A stretch of DNA of 5,216 bases. Source: Bacillota bacterium (GTDB lineage: Bacteria > Bacillota > Clostridia > Christensenellales > CAG-138). Both the position numbers and the translations under genes were made by a program. Below are positions 1 through 5,216 of this stretch, in pieces. The number at the start of each line of letters is the position of its first letter. Position 1 is the stretch's first letter. The notes under the pieces are model-generated. The model saw only the letters and a list, made by a program, of their open reading frames with translations. It was not told the origin of the DNA and did no database searches. Where the stretch lies: assembly GCA_023395595.1 (NCBI GenBank), contig JAEWYO010000068.1:1-5216 (forward strand). Reading direction: 5' to 3'.

Positions 1-233
1 GGTATCCGCGTATCGGGTCTGTGGTTGAAAATCGATGCCAGTCGCAGGCAAAACGATCCACGTAAGCGGGCAAAGCCCCGTGAGCATGGTGCGGTCTAGA
101 AGTAAGTCCAACCGAAGCATATCTAAAACATGCAATTCGAGAGAGGCAGTAGTGAGAGGCACATCGCCGGGTAGCGACACTTCCAGTTGGCGAGTGTGGG
201 GGCAAAAACCAGGTCAGCCGGCACTCGGATATC
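1..233 (+). ncRNA. Structured noncoding RNA or long structured leader, possibly raiA-motif-like
   Basis: Seen in the sequence: bases 1-16 pair with 218-233 in a long terminal helix (14 of 16 positions pair, including G-U at 2/232 and 13/221; mismatches at 9/225 and 12/222). Inside it is a three-segment hairpin: 21-24 with 58-61, 31-34 with 54-57, and 36-39 with 47-50, with loop 40-46. A second hairpin pairs 160-168 with 189-198 (nine pairs, G194 bulged). Possible smaller helices are 68-71/75-78, 92-95/111-114 and 84-88/129-133. No open frame here has a good ribosome binding site or a recognisable protein. The closed multibranch layout and length of about 230 bases do not fit tRNA, tmRNA, RNase P RNA or rod-like 6S RNA. 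A raiA-motif RNA, a class of roughly this size common in Firmicutes, is my best guess from size, shape and host. The helix begins at the first base of the window, so the true 5' end may lie outside. Strand is inferred from the downstream gene. Confidence 0.6.
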
Positions 234-269
234 AAAAAATTTCACGAACCGAAAAGGGGAAAAATCCAA

Positions 270-542
270 ATGTTCCAAGACAAAACACTGGTATGCAAGG
301 ATTGTGGTAAGGAATTCGTCTTTACGGCCGGCGAGCAGGAGTTTTACGCGGAGAAAGGGTTCCAGAATGAGCCTGTCCGCTGCAAGGACTGCCGCTCCAG
401 CCGCAAGACCACGCGCAGCAACGATCGCGAGATGTTCGATGCGGTCTGCGCGGAATGCGGGGCGCCGACCAAGATCCCGTTCCAACCGAGAAACGACCGT
501 CCCGTCTATTGCAGCAACTGCTTCCAGAACCACAAGCGCTAA
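270..542 (+). CDS. Small zinc-ribbon protein (zf-trcl type) with four CxxC pairs
   Basis: A 90-residue soluble protein whose biochemical role is not established. It carries four CxxC pairs: C9/C12, C38/C41, C60/C63 and C81/C84. They suggest two zinc sites, an N-terminal one from the first two pairs and a C-terminal one from the last two. The first half, with the GEQEFYAEKGF segment at 21-31 and RCKDCR at 37-42, matches the probable zinc-ribbon family zf-trcl as I remember it. The second half (AVCAECG, then PVYCSNCF) is a CxxC-x17-CxxC ribbon. Basic residues between the halves and at the C terminus would suit nucleic-acid or ribosome binding, which is inference. The ATG at 270 follows a purine-rich AAGGGGA (254-260) at nine bases, and the protein begins directly with the family's first motif, so this start is preferred. 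It lies 36 bases after the structured RNA with no terminator between, so the two are probably co-transcribed. An intrinsic terminator follows 63 bases after the stop. Confidence 0.9.
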   Translation: MFQDKTLVCKDCGKEFVFTAGEQEFYAEKGFQNEPVRCKDCRSSRKTTRSNDREMFDAVCAECGAPTKIPFQPRNDRPVYCSNCFQNHKR

Positions 543-605
543 CGCATTCCCCTTATTCCGTTCTCGGATATAATCGGAATCAGTAGTTCACAAAAACGAC
601 CTGAG

Positions 606-634
606 AGGCGTTTCCCGAAAAGGAGACGCCTTTT
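606..634 (+). terminator. Intrinsic terminator after the zinc-ribbon gene
   Basis: A ten-pair stem, 606-615 with 622-631 (AGGCGTTTCC / GGAGACGCCT, one G-U pair), closes a six-base loop CGAAAA. It is followed by a short T run (TTTT, then another run of five T a few bases on). It separates the RNA/zinc-ribbon unit from the ars promoter about 80 bases downstream. Confidence 0.85.
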
Positions 635-714
635 CCGATTTTTGGCGGCAATTTTAGATGGTCTTTTTCTTGCCAGCCAGAAGAAAGATCAAGAAAACCT
701 TACATGTGCTCATA

Positions 715-743
715 TTGACATTTTTTGTTTTGAGGAATACGAT
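715..743 (+). promoter_or_regulatory. Sigma-A-type promoter of the ars operon
   Basis: A perfect -35 box TTGACA (715-720) is followed after 17 bases by TACGAT (738-743, four of six consensus positions). Transcription would start near 750, giving a leader of roughly 30 bases before the arsR start. The surrounding DNA is locally AT-rich, unlike the flanking genes, as expected for a promoter. Confidence 0.75.
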
Positions 744-749
744 AAATTC

Positions 750-765
750 ATCAACTATTTTTGAT
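750..765. promoter_or_regulatory. Probable ArsR operator dyad
   Basis: A perfect five-base inverted repeat, ATCAA (750-754) and TTGAT (761-765), is separated by six AT-rich bases. It sits just downstream of the -10 box, over the expected transcription start and before the arsR ribosome binding site (768-773). AT-rich ATCAA/TTGAT-like dyads at this location are typical of ArsR/SmtB repressors. Binding here would block initiation and give autoregulation of the whole operon. The assignment is inferred from position and symmetry. Confidence 0.6.
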
Positions 766-782
766 ATGAGGAGCGCCCGCCT

Positions 783-1091
783 ATGACAAACGCGCAACAC
801 GCAACGATATTCAAAGCCTTTTGCGACGAGACCCGTCTGGACATCCTCGCGCGGCTGCGCGGAGGCGAGGTCTGCATTTGCGCGCTATCCGAAAGCCTCG
901 GCATGAAGCAATCCGCGCTGTCGTATCACATGAAAATCCTTGTACGCTCCGGCATCGTCTCCGCGCGACAGGAGGGAAAGTGGACACACTACAGCCTCAA
1001 CGAACCCGGCATCGTCACCGCGCGCGAGTTGCTTGCCCAGATCACCACGTCAAACAGCGAGCAAACTCCTGTTCTCTGCTGCGACAAATAA
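783..1091 (+). CDS. arsR: ArsR-family As(III)-responsive repressor
   Basis: A 102-residue winged-helix repressor of the ArsR/SmtB family that should dimerise, bind the operator at 750-765 and dissociate when As(III) binds its cysteines. The order is typical: N-terminal helix with FKAFCDETRLDIL (10-22), then GGEVCICALSESLG (27-40), the recognition helix QSALSYHMKILVRSGIV (43-59), and the wing ARQEGKWTHYSLN (61-73). C31 and C33 correspond to the CxC of the classical ELCVCDLC As(III) site, but the third cysteine of that motif is replaced by S36. The protein also has C14 and a vicinal C99-C100 pair two residues from the C terminus, which could complete or replace the thiol site. The ATG at 783 follows GAGGAG (768-773) at nine bases and gives a full-length family member. 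It is the first gene of the ars operon, 31 bases before the permease gene. The arsenic assignment rests on both the motif and the neighbour. Confidence 0.93.
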   Translation: MTNAQHATIFKAFCDETRLDILARLRGGEVCICALSESLGMKQSALSYHMKILVRSGIVSARQEGKWTHYSLNEPGIVTARELLAQITTSNSEQTPVLCCDK

Positions 1092-1110
1092 GCAAGATAT
1101 CCGTCAAAAC

Positions 1111-1117
1111 AAAGGAG
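1111..1117 (+). promoter_or_regulatory. Ribosome binding site that sets the acr3 start
   Basis: AAAGGAG lies five bases before the ATG at 1123. The same frame stays open upstream to 940, but that extension overlaps arsR almost completely, has no such site and encodes non-membrane sequence absent from the family. The start at 1123 is therefore chosen. Confidence 0.85.
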
Positions 1118-1122
1118 TTATT

Positions 1123-2181
1123 ATGGAAACGAAAAAATCCTCCGGCATCGGTTTCTTCGAAAAATATCTGACGCTCTGGGTTGTGCTGTGCATGGTGGTG
1201 GGCGTGCTGATCGGTCAGTTTTTGCCCGGCATTCCGGCATTCCTAGGTCGGTTTGAGTATGCCAATGTCTCGATTCCGATTGCAATTCTCATTTGGCTGA
1301 TGATTTACCCAATGATGCTCAAGGTCGATTTTCAGAGCATCAAAGACGTCGGCAAAAACCCGAAGGGGCTCTTCGTCACGTGGGTGACCAACTGGCTCAT
1401 CAAACCGTTTACGATGTTTGGCATCGCGTGGCTGTTTTTCTTCGTGATCTTCAAGACACTGATTCCAGCGGAACTGGCCAAGGACTATCTCGCGGGCGCA
1501 ATTCTGCTCGGCGTCGCGCCTTGCACGGCGATGGTGTTCGTTTGGAGCCATCTAACCCGCGGAAACCCCGCCTACACGGTCGTGCAGGTTGCAACCAACG
1601 ATCTGATCATCCTCGTGGCGTTTACGCCAATCGTCGCGCTGCTGCTCGGCATCGGCGGGGTGACGATTCCATGGGACACGCTGCTGCTGAGTGTCGCGCT
1701 GTTTGTGGTGATTCCGCTGCTGGGCGGCATCCTCACGCGAACCGCAATCGCCAAAAAACACGGGTTGGAATATTTTGAGAAGGGCTTTTTGCCGAAGTTC
1801 AACAACGTCACCATCATCGGCCTCTTGCTCACGCTGGTGATCATCTTCTCCTTCCAGGGAAAAGTCATTCTGGAAAATCCGCTGCATATCGTACTCATCG
1901 CGGTGCCGTTGATCATCCAGACGTTCCTGATCTTCTTCATTGCCTATGGCGCAAGCCGGCTACTCAAGCTGCCGCACGACATCGCCGCGCCCGCGGGCAT
2001 GATTGGCGCGTCCAACTTCTTTGAGCTCTCCGTCGCGGTTGCAATCTCGCTCTTTGGCGCAAAGAGCCCTGTCGCACTGGCAACCATCGTCGGCGTGCTG
2101 GTCGAGGTGCCGGTGATGCTCACGCTGGTCAAGATTGCAAACCGCACGACGCACTGGTTCCCGAGTCAGACGAGCAAGTAG
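1123..2181 (+). CDS. acr3: Acr3-type arsenite efflux permease
   Basis: A 352-residue inner-membrane permease of the Acr3 (arsenical resistance-3) family in the BART superfamily, exporting As(III) and perhaps Sb(III) driven by the membrane potential. Hydrophobic stretches near 17-36, 48-66, 95-113, 121-142, 152-178, 184-203, 226-245, 254-277, 286-310 and 315-338 fit the expected ten membrane spans. The family signatures are intact: GVAPCTAMVFVWSHLTRG (130-147), followed by NPAYTVVQVATNDL (148-161), and GASNFFELSVAVA (295-307). C134 and E301 correspond to the cysteine and glutamate shown to be essential in Acr3 of Alkaliphilus metalliredigens. Length is normal for a bacterial Acr3, and no frameshift is seen. 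It lies between arsR and the flavoprotein gene in one operon, so it should be induced when ArsR is released. Many databases label such proteins ArsB, but the sequence is Acr3 and not the unrelated 12-span ArsB. Confidence 0.95.
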   Translation: METKKSSGIGFFEKYLTLWVVLCMVVGVLIGQFLPGIPAFLGRFEYANVSIPIAILIWLMIYPMMLKVDFQSIKDVGKNPKGLFVTWVTNWLIKPFTMFGIAWLFFFVIFKTLIPAELAKDYLAGAILLGVAPCTAMVFVWSHLTRGNPAYTVVQVATNDLIILVAFTPIVALLLGIGGVTIPWDTLLLSVALFVVIPLLGGILTRTAIAKKHGLEYFEKGFLPKFNNVTIIGLLLTLVIIFSFQGKVILENPLHIVLIAVPLIIQTFLIFFIAYGASRLLKLPHDIAAPAGMIGASNFFELSVAVAISLFGAKSPVALATIVGVLVEVPVMLTLVKIANRTTHWFPSQTSK

Positions 2182-2207
2182 ACCCGACCGAGAAAGGTGG
2201 AATCCTC

Positions 2208-3857
2208 ATGAAACTCATCGTCATCGGAGCCGTTGCCGCCGGAACGTCCGCTGCGGCAAAAGCCAGGCGAAACAGCGAGGACGCGCAGATTACGATCTAT
2301 GAAAAAGACCGCTTCATCTCCTATTCCGGCTGTGGAATGCCGTATTTTCTAGGCGGCGAGGTGGAACAGGCGGAGGAGCTGACCCCGCGCGATCCCGCGT
2401 TTTTTTTGAGCAAGTACAACGTTGAGATCCGGACACGACACGAGGTGCTCTCGATCGATCCCGTGAAAAAGACCGTTCTGGTCAAAAATCTCGTCTCGGG
2501 CGAGCAGTTCACGGACGCCTACGACAAACTGATTCTCGCTCTTGGCGCGCGCGCGGTCACGTCGCCGATTCCCGGACGGGAGCAGGCGCATGTCTTCACC
2601 CTCCGCAACATCAACGACATGCTGGCGATTCACGCGTTTCTGGAACAACGCAAGCCGAAATCCGCCGCCATCATCGGCACAGGTTTCATCGGGCTAGAGA
2701 TGTGCGAAAGCTTGACCCGGCTGGGCATCTCCGTCACGCTGCTGGAGAAACTGCCGCAGGTGACGCCGGGGCTGGATAGCGACATGGCGGTTCATGTGGA
2801 GGAGCATCTCAAAAAGAACGGGATCACTGTGCGAACCGGTGTTTCGATTGCAAGCATCGCGGAAAACAGCGTCGTGCTAAGCGACGGAACGAACGTTCCC
2901 GCCGATATGGTTATACTTTCAACCGGCGTTCGCCCGAACAGCGAGCTCGCTGCAAGCGCCGGCGTTGCACTCGGCGCCAGCGGCGCGATTCTGGTCAACC
3001 CGCGCATGGAGACCAGCGTTGCGGACATTTTCGCCTGCGGGGATTGCATGGAGCAGTTTCACGTCGTGACCGGAAAGCCGGTCTATCGCCCGCTGGGTTC
3101 GACGGCGAACAAGACCGGGCGCATCGCGGGAGACTGCGCCACGGGCGGCAATCTCGCCTATCGCGGCACGCTCGGCACGGGCATCTTTGGCGTGCTGGGG
3201 CTTACTGTCGCACAGACAGGTTTGAGCGAGCGCGAAGCACGCGAGGCGGGATTTGACGCCGTCGTCTGCCACAGCACCAAACCCGACAGACCGGAATACC
3301 TCGGCGGCAAAGAGATGGTCATCAAGGCGATTGCCGACCGCGCAACGGGGCGGCTGCTGGGCGTGCAGATCGTCGGCATGGCAGGCGTGGACAAGCGCAT
3401 CGATGTGTTTGCCACCGTTATTACCTACGGCGCAAAAGCGGAGGATTTGTTCTATCTCGATCTGGCATATGCGCCGCCGTTTGCAACCACGAAAGACCCG
3501 GTGATGTACACCGGCATGATCCTCGAAAACGCAATTCACGGTGGACGGGCGCTCATGACCGCGCAGGAGTTAATGGATCGGCAGGATGCGGGCGAACCCG
3601 TGACCATCATCGACACACGCGCGCCCGCACAATATGCAGCAGGACATATTGTTGGCGCGCGAAACATTCCGCACGCGCAGTTTCGCGAGGCGCTCGGCTC
3701 CCTCAACCCGGACGACACCATCGTGACCTATTGCAACAAGGGCGTAACGGGCAACGCAACGCAAAATATCCTGCTCAACCGGGGATTCCGGCACGCCTAC
3801 AACCTCTCCGGTGGAATGAACCAATACGCCATCGTAAAGCGAAACCGCAAACGCTGA
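2208..3857 (+). CDS. CoA-disulfide-reductase-like FAD/NAD(P)H oxidoreductase with C-terminal rhodanese domain
   Basis: A 549-residue cytoplasmic flavoprotein of the pyridine nucleotide-disulfide oxidoreductase superfamily, single-cysteine CoADR/Nox/Npsr branch, fused to a rhodanese domain. Visible in order: N-terminal FAD motif VIGAVAAGTSAAAKARR (5-21); redox cysteine C42 in YSGCGMPYFLGG (39-50), aligning with the catalytic cysteine of CoA-disulfide reductases; NAD(P)H-binding GTGFIGLEMCESL (157-169); second FAD motif DIFACGDCME (273-282); a dimerisation domain ending in YAPPFATTKDPVMYTGMILEN (421-441); and a rhodanese domain at about 451-545 with C509 in the loop CNKGVTG. Relatives reduce CoA disulfide, persulfides or polysulfides with NAD(P)H; which substrate applies here cannot be read from the sequence. 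AAAGGTGG (2193-2200) precedes the ATG by seven bases, and the gene starts 26 bases after acr3, so it is the third operon gene. A role in keeping thiols reduced or handling sulfane sulfur during arsenic stress is inferred. No clear terminator follows it. Confidence 0.88.
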   Translation: MKLIVIGAVAAGTSAAAKARRNSEDAQITIYEKDRFISYSGCGMPYFLGGEVEQAEELTPRDPAFFLSKYNVEIRTRHEVLSIDPVKKTVLVKNLVSGEQFTDAYDKLILALGARAVTSPIPGREQAHVFTLRNINDMLAIHAFLEQRKPKSAAIIGTGFIGLEMCESLTRLGISVTLLEKLPQVTPGLDSDMAVHVEEHLKKNGITVRTGVSIASIAENSVVLSDGTNVPADMVILSTGVRPNSELAASAGVALGASGAILVNPRMETSVADIFACGDCMEQFHVVTGKPVYRPLGSTANKTGRIAGDCATGGNLAYRGTLGTGIFGVLGLTVAQTGLSEREAREAGFDAVVCHSTKPDRPEYLGGKEMVIKAIADRATGRLLGVQIVGMAGVDKRIDVFATVITYGAKAEDLFYLDLAYAPPFATTKDPVMYTGMILENAIHGGRALMTAQELMDRQDAGEPVTIIDTRAPAQYAAGHIVGARNIPHAQFREALGSLNPDDTIVTYCNKGVTGNATQNILLNRGFRHAYNLSGGMNQYAIVKRNRKR

Positions 3858-3881
3858 GCGCCTCGGCTCCGGCTTCTTCGC

Positions 3882-3910
3882 TTGCCAGCGCGTGTGCCGC
3901 GTGATATGCT
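3882..3910 (+). promoter_or_regulatory. Candidate extended -10 promoter for pepT
   Basis: TTGCCA (3882-3887, five of six -35 positions) is followed after exactly 17 bases by TATGCT (3905-3910, four of six), with the TGn extension of an extended -10 element at 3902-3904. It lies about 40 bases before the pepT start, in the 93-base gap after the flavoprotein gene. This would let pepT be transcribed independently of arsenic. Confidence 0.6.
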
Positions 3911-3950
3911 TTTAGGGCAAACAACCGAAGAATCAAGGAGATAAAATATT

Positions 3951-5162
3951 ATGGAATCCGTCAAAAACCGCTTCCTGCGGTATGTGAAGATCGACACCCA
4001 ATCCCAGCATCATATGGAGCAGGTGCCCAGCACGGAGAAGCAATTCGTGCTCTGCCGCATGTTGCGCGACGAGCTCCTTGCCCTCGGCGCAAGCGACGTT
4101 GCGCTTGACCCGCACGGCTACGTGACCGCAACCATTCCCGCCAACACGACCAAGAGCGCGCCCGTGATCGGGCTGCTCTCGCACGTGGACACATCCGACG
4201 CGGTCACGGGCGAAAACGTGAACCCGCAACTCACGCCGAACTATGCAGGCGGCGACATCGAGATGGGCAACGGCTATGTGCTTTCTCCCGCGATGTTCCC
4301 CTCTCTGCTCACGCACATCGGCGAGGAGATCATCTGCACCGATGGCACGACGCTCCTTGGTGCGGACGACAAGGCGGGCGTTGCCGAAATCATGACGTTT
4401 GCCGAGCATATGCTCTCCCCGAACGCGCCGGAGCACGGCACGATTCGCATCGGTTTTACGCCGGATGAAGAGGTCGGCCGCGGGGTGGATCTCTTCGACG
4501 TGCCCGCCTTTGGCGCGGAGTTTGCCTATACGGTAGACGGCGGCGCGCTGGGCGAGATCAACTATGAATGCTTCAACGCCGCAAGCGCAGAGATTCGCAT
4601 CCGCGGCATCAGCGCGCATACCGGCAGCGCAAAGGGGCGGATGGTCAACGCGTCCCTGCTCGCGATGGAACTGCATGCGATGCTGCCGGCGTTTGAAAAT
4701 CCCTCCTGCACGGAAGAATACGAGGGTTTCTTCCATCTGGAGCGGCTGGAATCTCATGTGGAGAGCGCGTATCTGTATTATCTGCTGCGCGACCACGACA
4801 CGGAGAAGTTCGCGCAGAAGAAGAAGCTGATCGAGAACGCCTGCGCCTACCTCAACGAAAAATACGGCGAAGGCACGGTCTCCATTGAGGTAAAGGATAC
4901 CTACTACAACATGAAATCGAAGATTCCGCTGTATGTGGTAGACGCGGCAAAGCGCGCGATGGAGTCCCTCGGTATCGAACCTGACCTCTCGCCGATTCGA
5001 GGCGGCACGGATGGTTCGCGGCTGAGCTACATGGGTCTGCCCTGCCCGAACCTCTGCACCGGCGGGCACAATTTCCACGGGCGCTATGAATACATCAGCA
5101 CACAAGCGATGGAAAAGGTGGTTCAGATTCTCGAAACGCTCATCCCCTCGTTTGTGAAATAG
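3951..5162 (+). CDS. pepT: Peptidase T, tripeptide aminopeptidase (M20B)
   Basis: A 403-residue cytoplasmic zinc aminopeptidase that removes the N-terminal residue of tripeptides, in the final stage of peptide use. All M20B landmarks are present: H78 and D80 in SHVDTSD, D140 in LLGADDKAG (135-143), the catalytic E173 and ligand E174 in TPDEEVGRG (170-178), D196 in YTVDGG (193-198), and H376 in GGHNFHGRYE (371-380). The dimerisation (lid) insert, around 208-320, includes GISAHTGSAKGRMVNA (219-234). Length is within a few residues of the E. coli enzyme, so the gene is complete. AAGGAG (3935-3940) precedes the ATG by ten bases, and the start MESVKNRFLRYVKIDTQS is the normal family N terminus. 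It has its own candidate promoter and a terminator just after the stop. Its proximity to the ars operon is probably incidental, although read-through cannot be excluded because no terminator separates them. Confidence 0.97.
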   Translation: MESVKNRFLRYVKIDTQSQHHMEQVPSTEKQFVLCRMLRDELLALGASDVALDPHGYVTATIPANTTKSAPVIGLLSHVDTSDAVTGENVNPQLTPNYAGGDIEMGNGYVLSPAMFPSLLTHIGEEIICTDGTTLLGADDKAGVAEIMTFAEHMLSPNAPEHGTIRIGFTPDEEVGRGVDLFDVPAFGAEFAYTVDGGALGEINYECFNAASAEIRIRGISAHTGSAKGRMVNASLLAMELHAMLPAFENPSCTEEYEGFFHLERLESHVESAYLYYLLRDHDTEKFAQKKKLIENACAYLNEKYGEGTVSIEVKDTYYNMKSKIPLYVVDAAKRAMESLGIEPDLSPIRGGTDGSRLSYMGLPCPNLCTGGHNFHGRYEYISTQAMEKVVQILETLIPSFVK

Positions 5163-5179
5163 GCATACTGGTTCAAGCA

Positions 5180-5209
5180 AAAAGACGCTTCCGAAATGGA
5201 GCGTCTTTT
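5180..5209. terminator. Intrinsic terminator after pepT, possibly bidirectional
   Basis: A perfect ten-base inverted repeat, AAAAGACGCT (5180-5189) and AGCGTCTTTT (5200-5209), encloses TCCGAAATGG, whose CC and GG can extend the stem past a bulged T. It begins 17 bases after the pepT stop. On the minus strand the stem is followed by a five-T run, so it may also stop transcription entering from the right. Confidence 0.88.
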
Positions 5210-5216
5210 GTGTTGG

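Noticed and set aside
1..233. tmRNA, RNase P RNA, 6S RNA or a T-box/cobalamin riboswitch
   Set aside because: I see no CCA-ended acceptor or tag frame, none of the RNase P core motifs, no single rod with a central open loop, no T-box sequence and no conserved B12 box.
35..310. Open frame of 91 codons across the left region
   Set aside because: It lacks a ribosome binding site, shows no protein family resemblance, overlaps the RNA helices and runs into the zinc-ribbon gene in another frame.
123..533. Minus-strand open frame opposite the zinc-ribbon gene
   Set aside because: It is a shadow of the CxxC-rich gene and the RNA region, with no signal or motif of its own.
555..580. ATTCCG/CGGAAT hairpin containing a TATAAT at 569-574, as a possible promoter or terminator
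   Set aside because: There is no adequate -35 box at the right spacing, no T run follows, and anything started here would meet the terminator at 606-634 at once.
661..702. Imperfect TTTTCTTG/CAAGAAAA inverted repeat upstream of the ars promoter
   Set aside because: It is low complexity, AT-rich and has a long loop, so it could easily arise by chance. There is no clear role.
940..1122. Upstream extension of the acr3 frame adding 61 residues
   Set aside because: It overlaps arsR in another frame, has no ribosome binding site, and encodes low-complexity Ser/Arg/Pro-rich sequence. The AAAGGAG site sets the start at 1123.
3853..3867. Short GCTGAG/CTCGGC hairpin at the end of the flavoprotein gene as a terminator
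   Set aside because: It has only six pairs with a three-base loop and no T run, and it overlaps the stop codon.
3933..5180. A 415-codon open frame on the minus strand covering nearly all of pepT
   Set aside because: It mirrors pepT, whose catalytic motifs are complete. The translation is rich in Arg, His and Val as expected of the antisense of a GC-rich gene, and has no recognisable domain.

Overview
The window reads as chromosomal DNA of a fairly GC-rich anaerobic Firmicute (Clostridia, possibly Oscillospirales or Christensenellales-like). This is inferred from strong AGGAG-type ribosome binding sites, sigma-A-like promoters, a zf-trcl-type zinc-ribbon protein, a clostridial-style ars operon and peptidase T. 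No taxonomic marker is present, so the placement is tentative. All four well-supported transcription blocks run on the + strand. I see no mobile element, CRISPR array, tRNA or rRNA.

Left end (1-269): there is no convincing gene, but there is strong evidence of a structured RNA. The first 16 bases pair with bases 218-233, and at least two good hairpins (21-61 and 160-198) are nested inside. My best guess is a raiA-motif-like noncoding RNA, but the family name is an inference. Immediately after it, with no terminator between, lies a 90-residue protein with four CxxC pairs (270-542), which ends in an intrinsic terminator (606-634).

Middle (715-3857): a compact arsenic-resistance operon. A TTGACA/TACGAT promoter overlaps an ATCAA-N6-TTGAT dyad that is a likely ArsR operator. 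Then come arsR (783-1091), an Acr3-type arsenite efflux permease (1123-2181) and a CoA-disulfide-reductase-like flavoprotein fused to a C-terminal rhodanese domain (2208-3857), with gaps of 31 and 26 bases. ArsR would release the operator on binding As(III), Acr3 would export As(III), and the flavoprotein would probably repair thiols or handle per- or polysulfides under metalloid stress. No arsenate reductase gene is visible.

Right end (3882-5216): peptidase T (3951-5162) with its own extended -10 promoter and a terminator at 5180-5209. It looks like a separate housekeeping unit.

The parts most worth a second look are the 5' structured RNA and its coupling to the zinc-ribbon gene, the flavoprotein-rhodanese as third gene of the ars operon, and the unusual cysteine set of ArsR.
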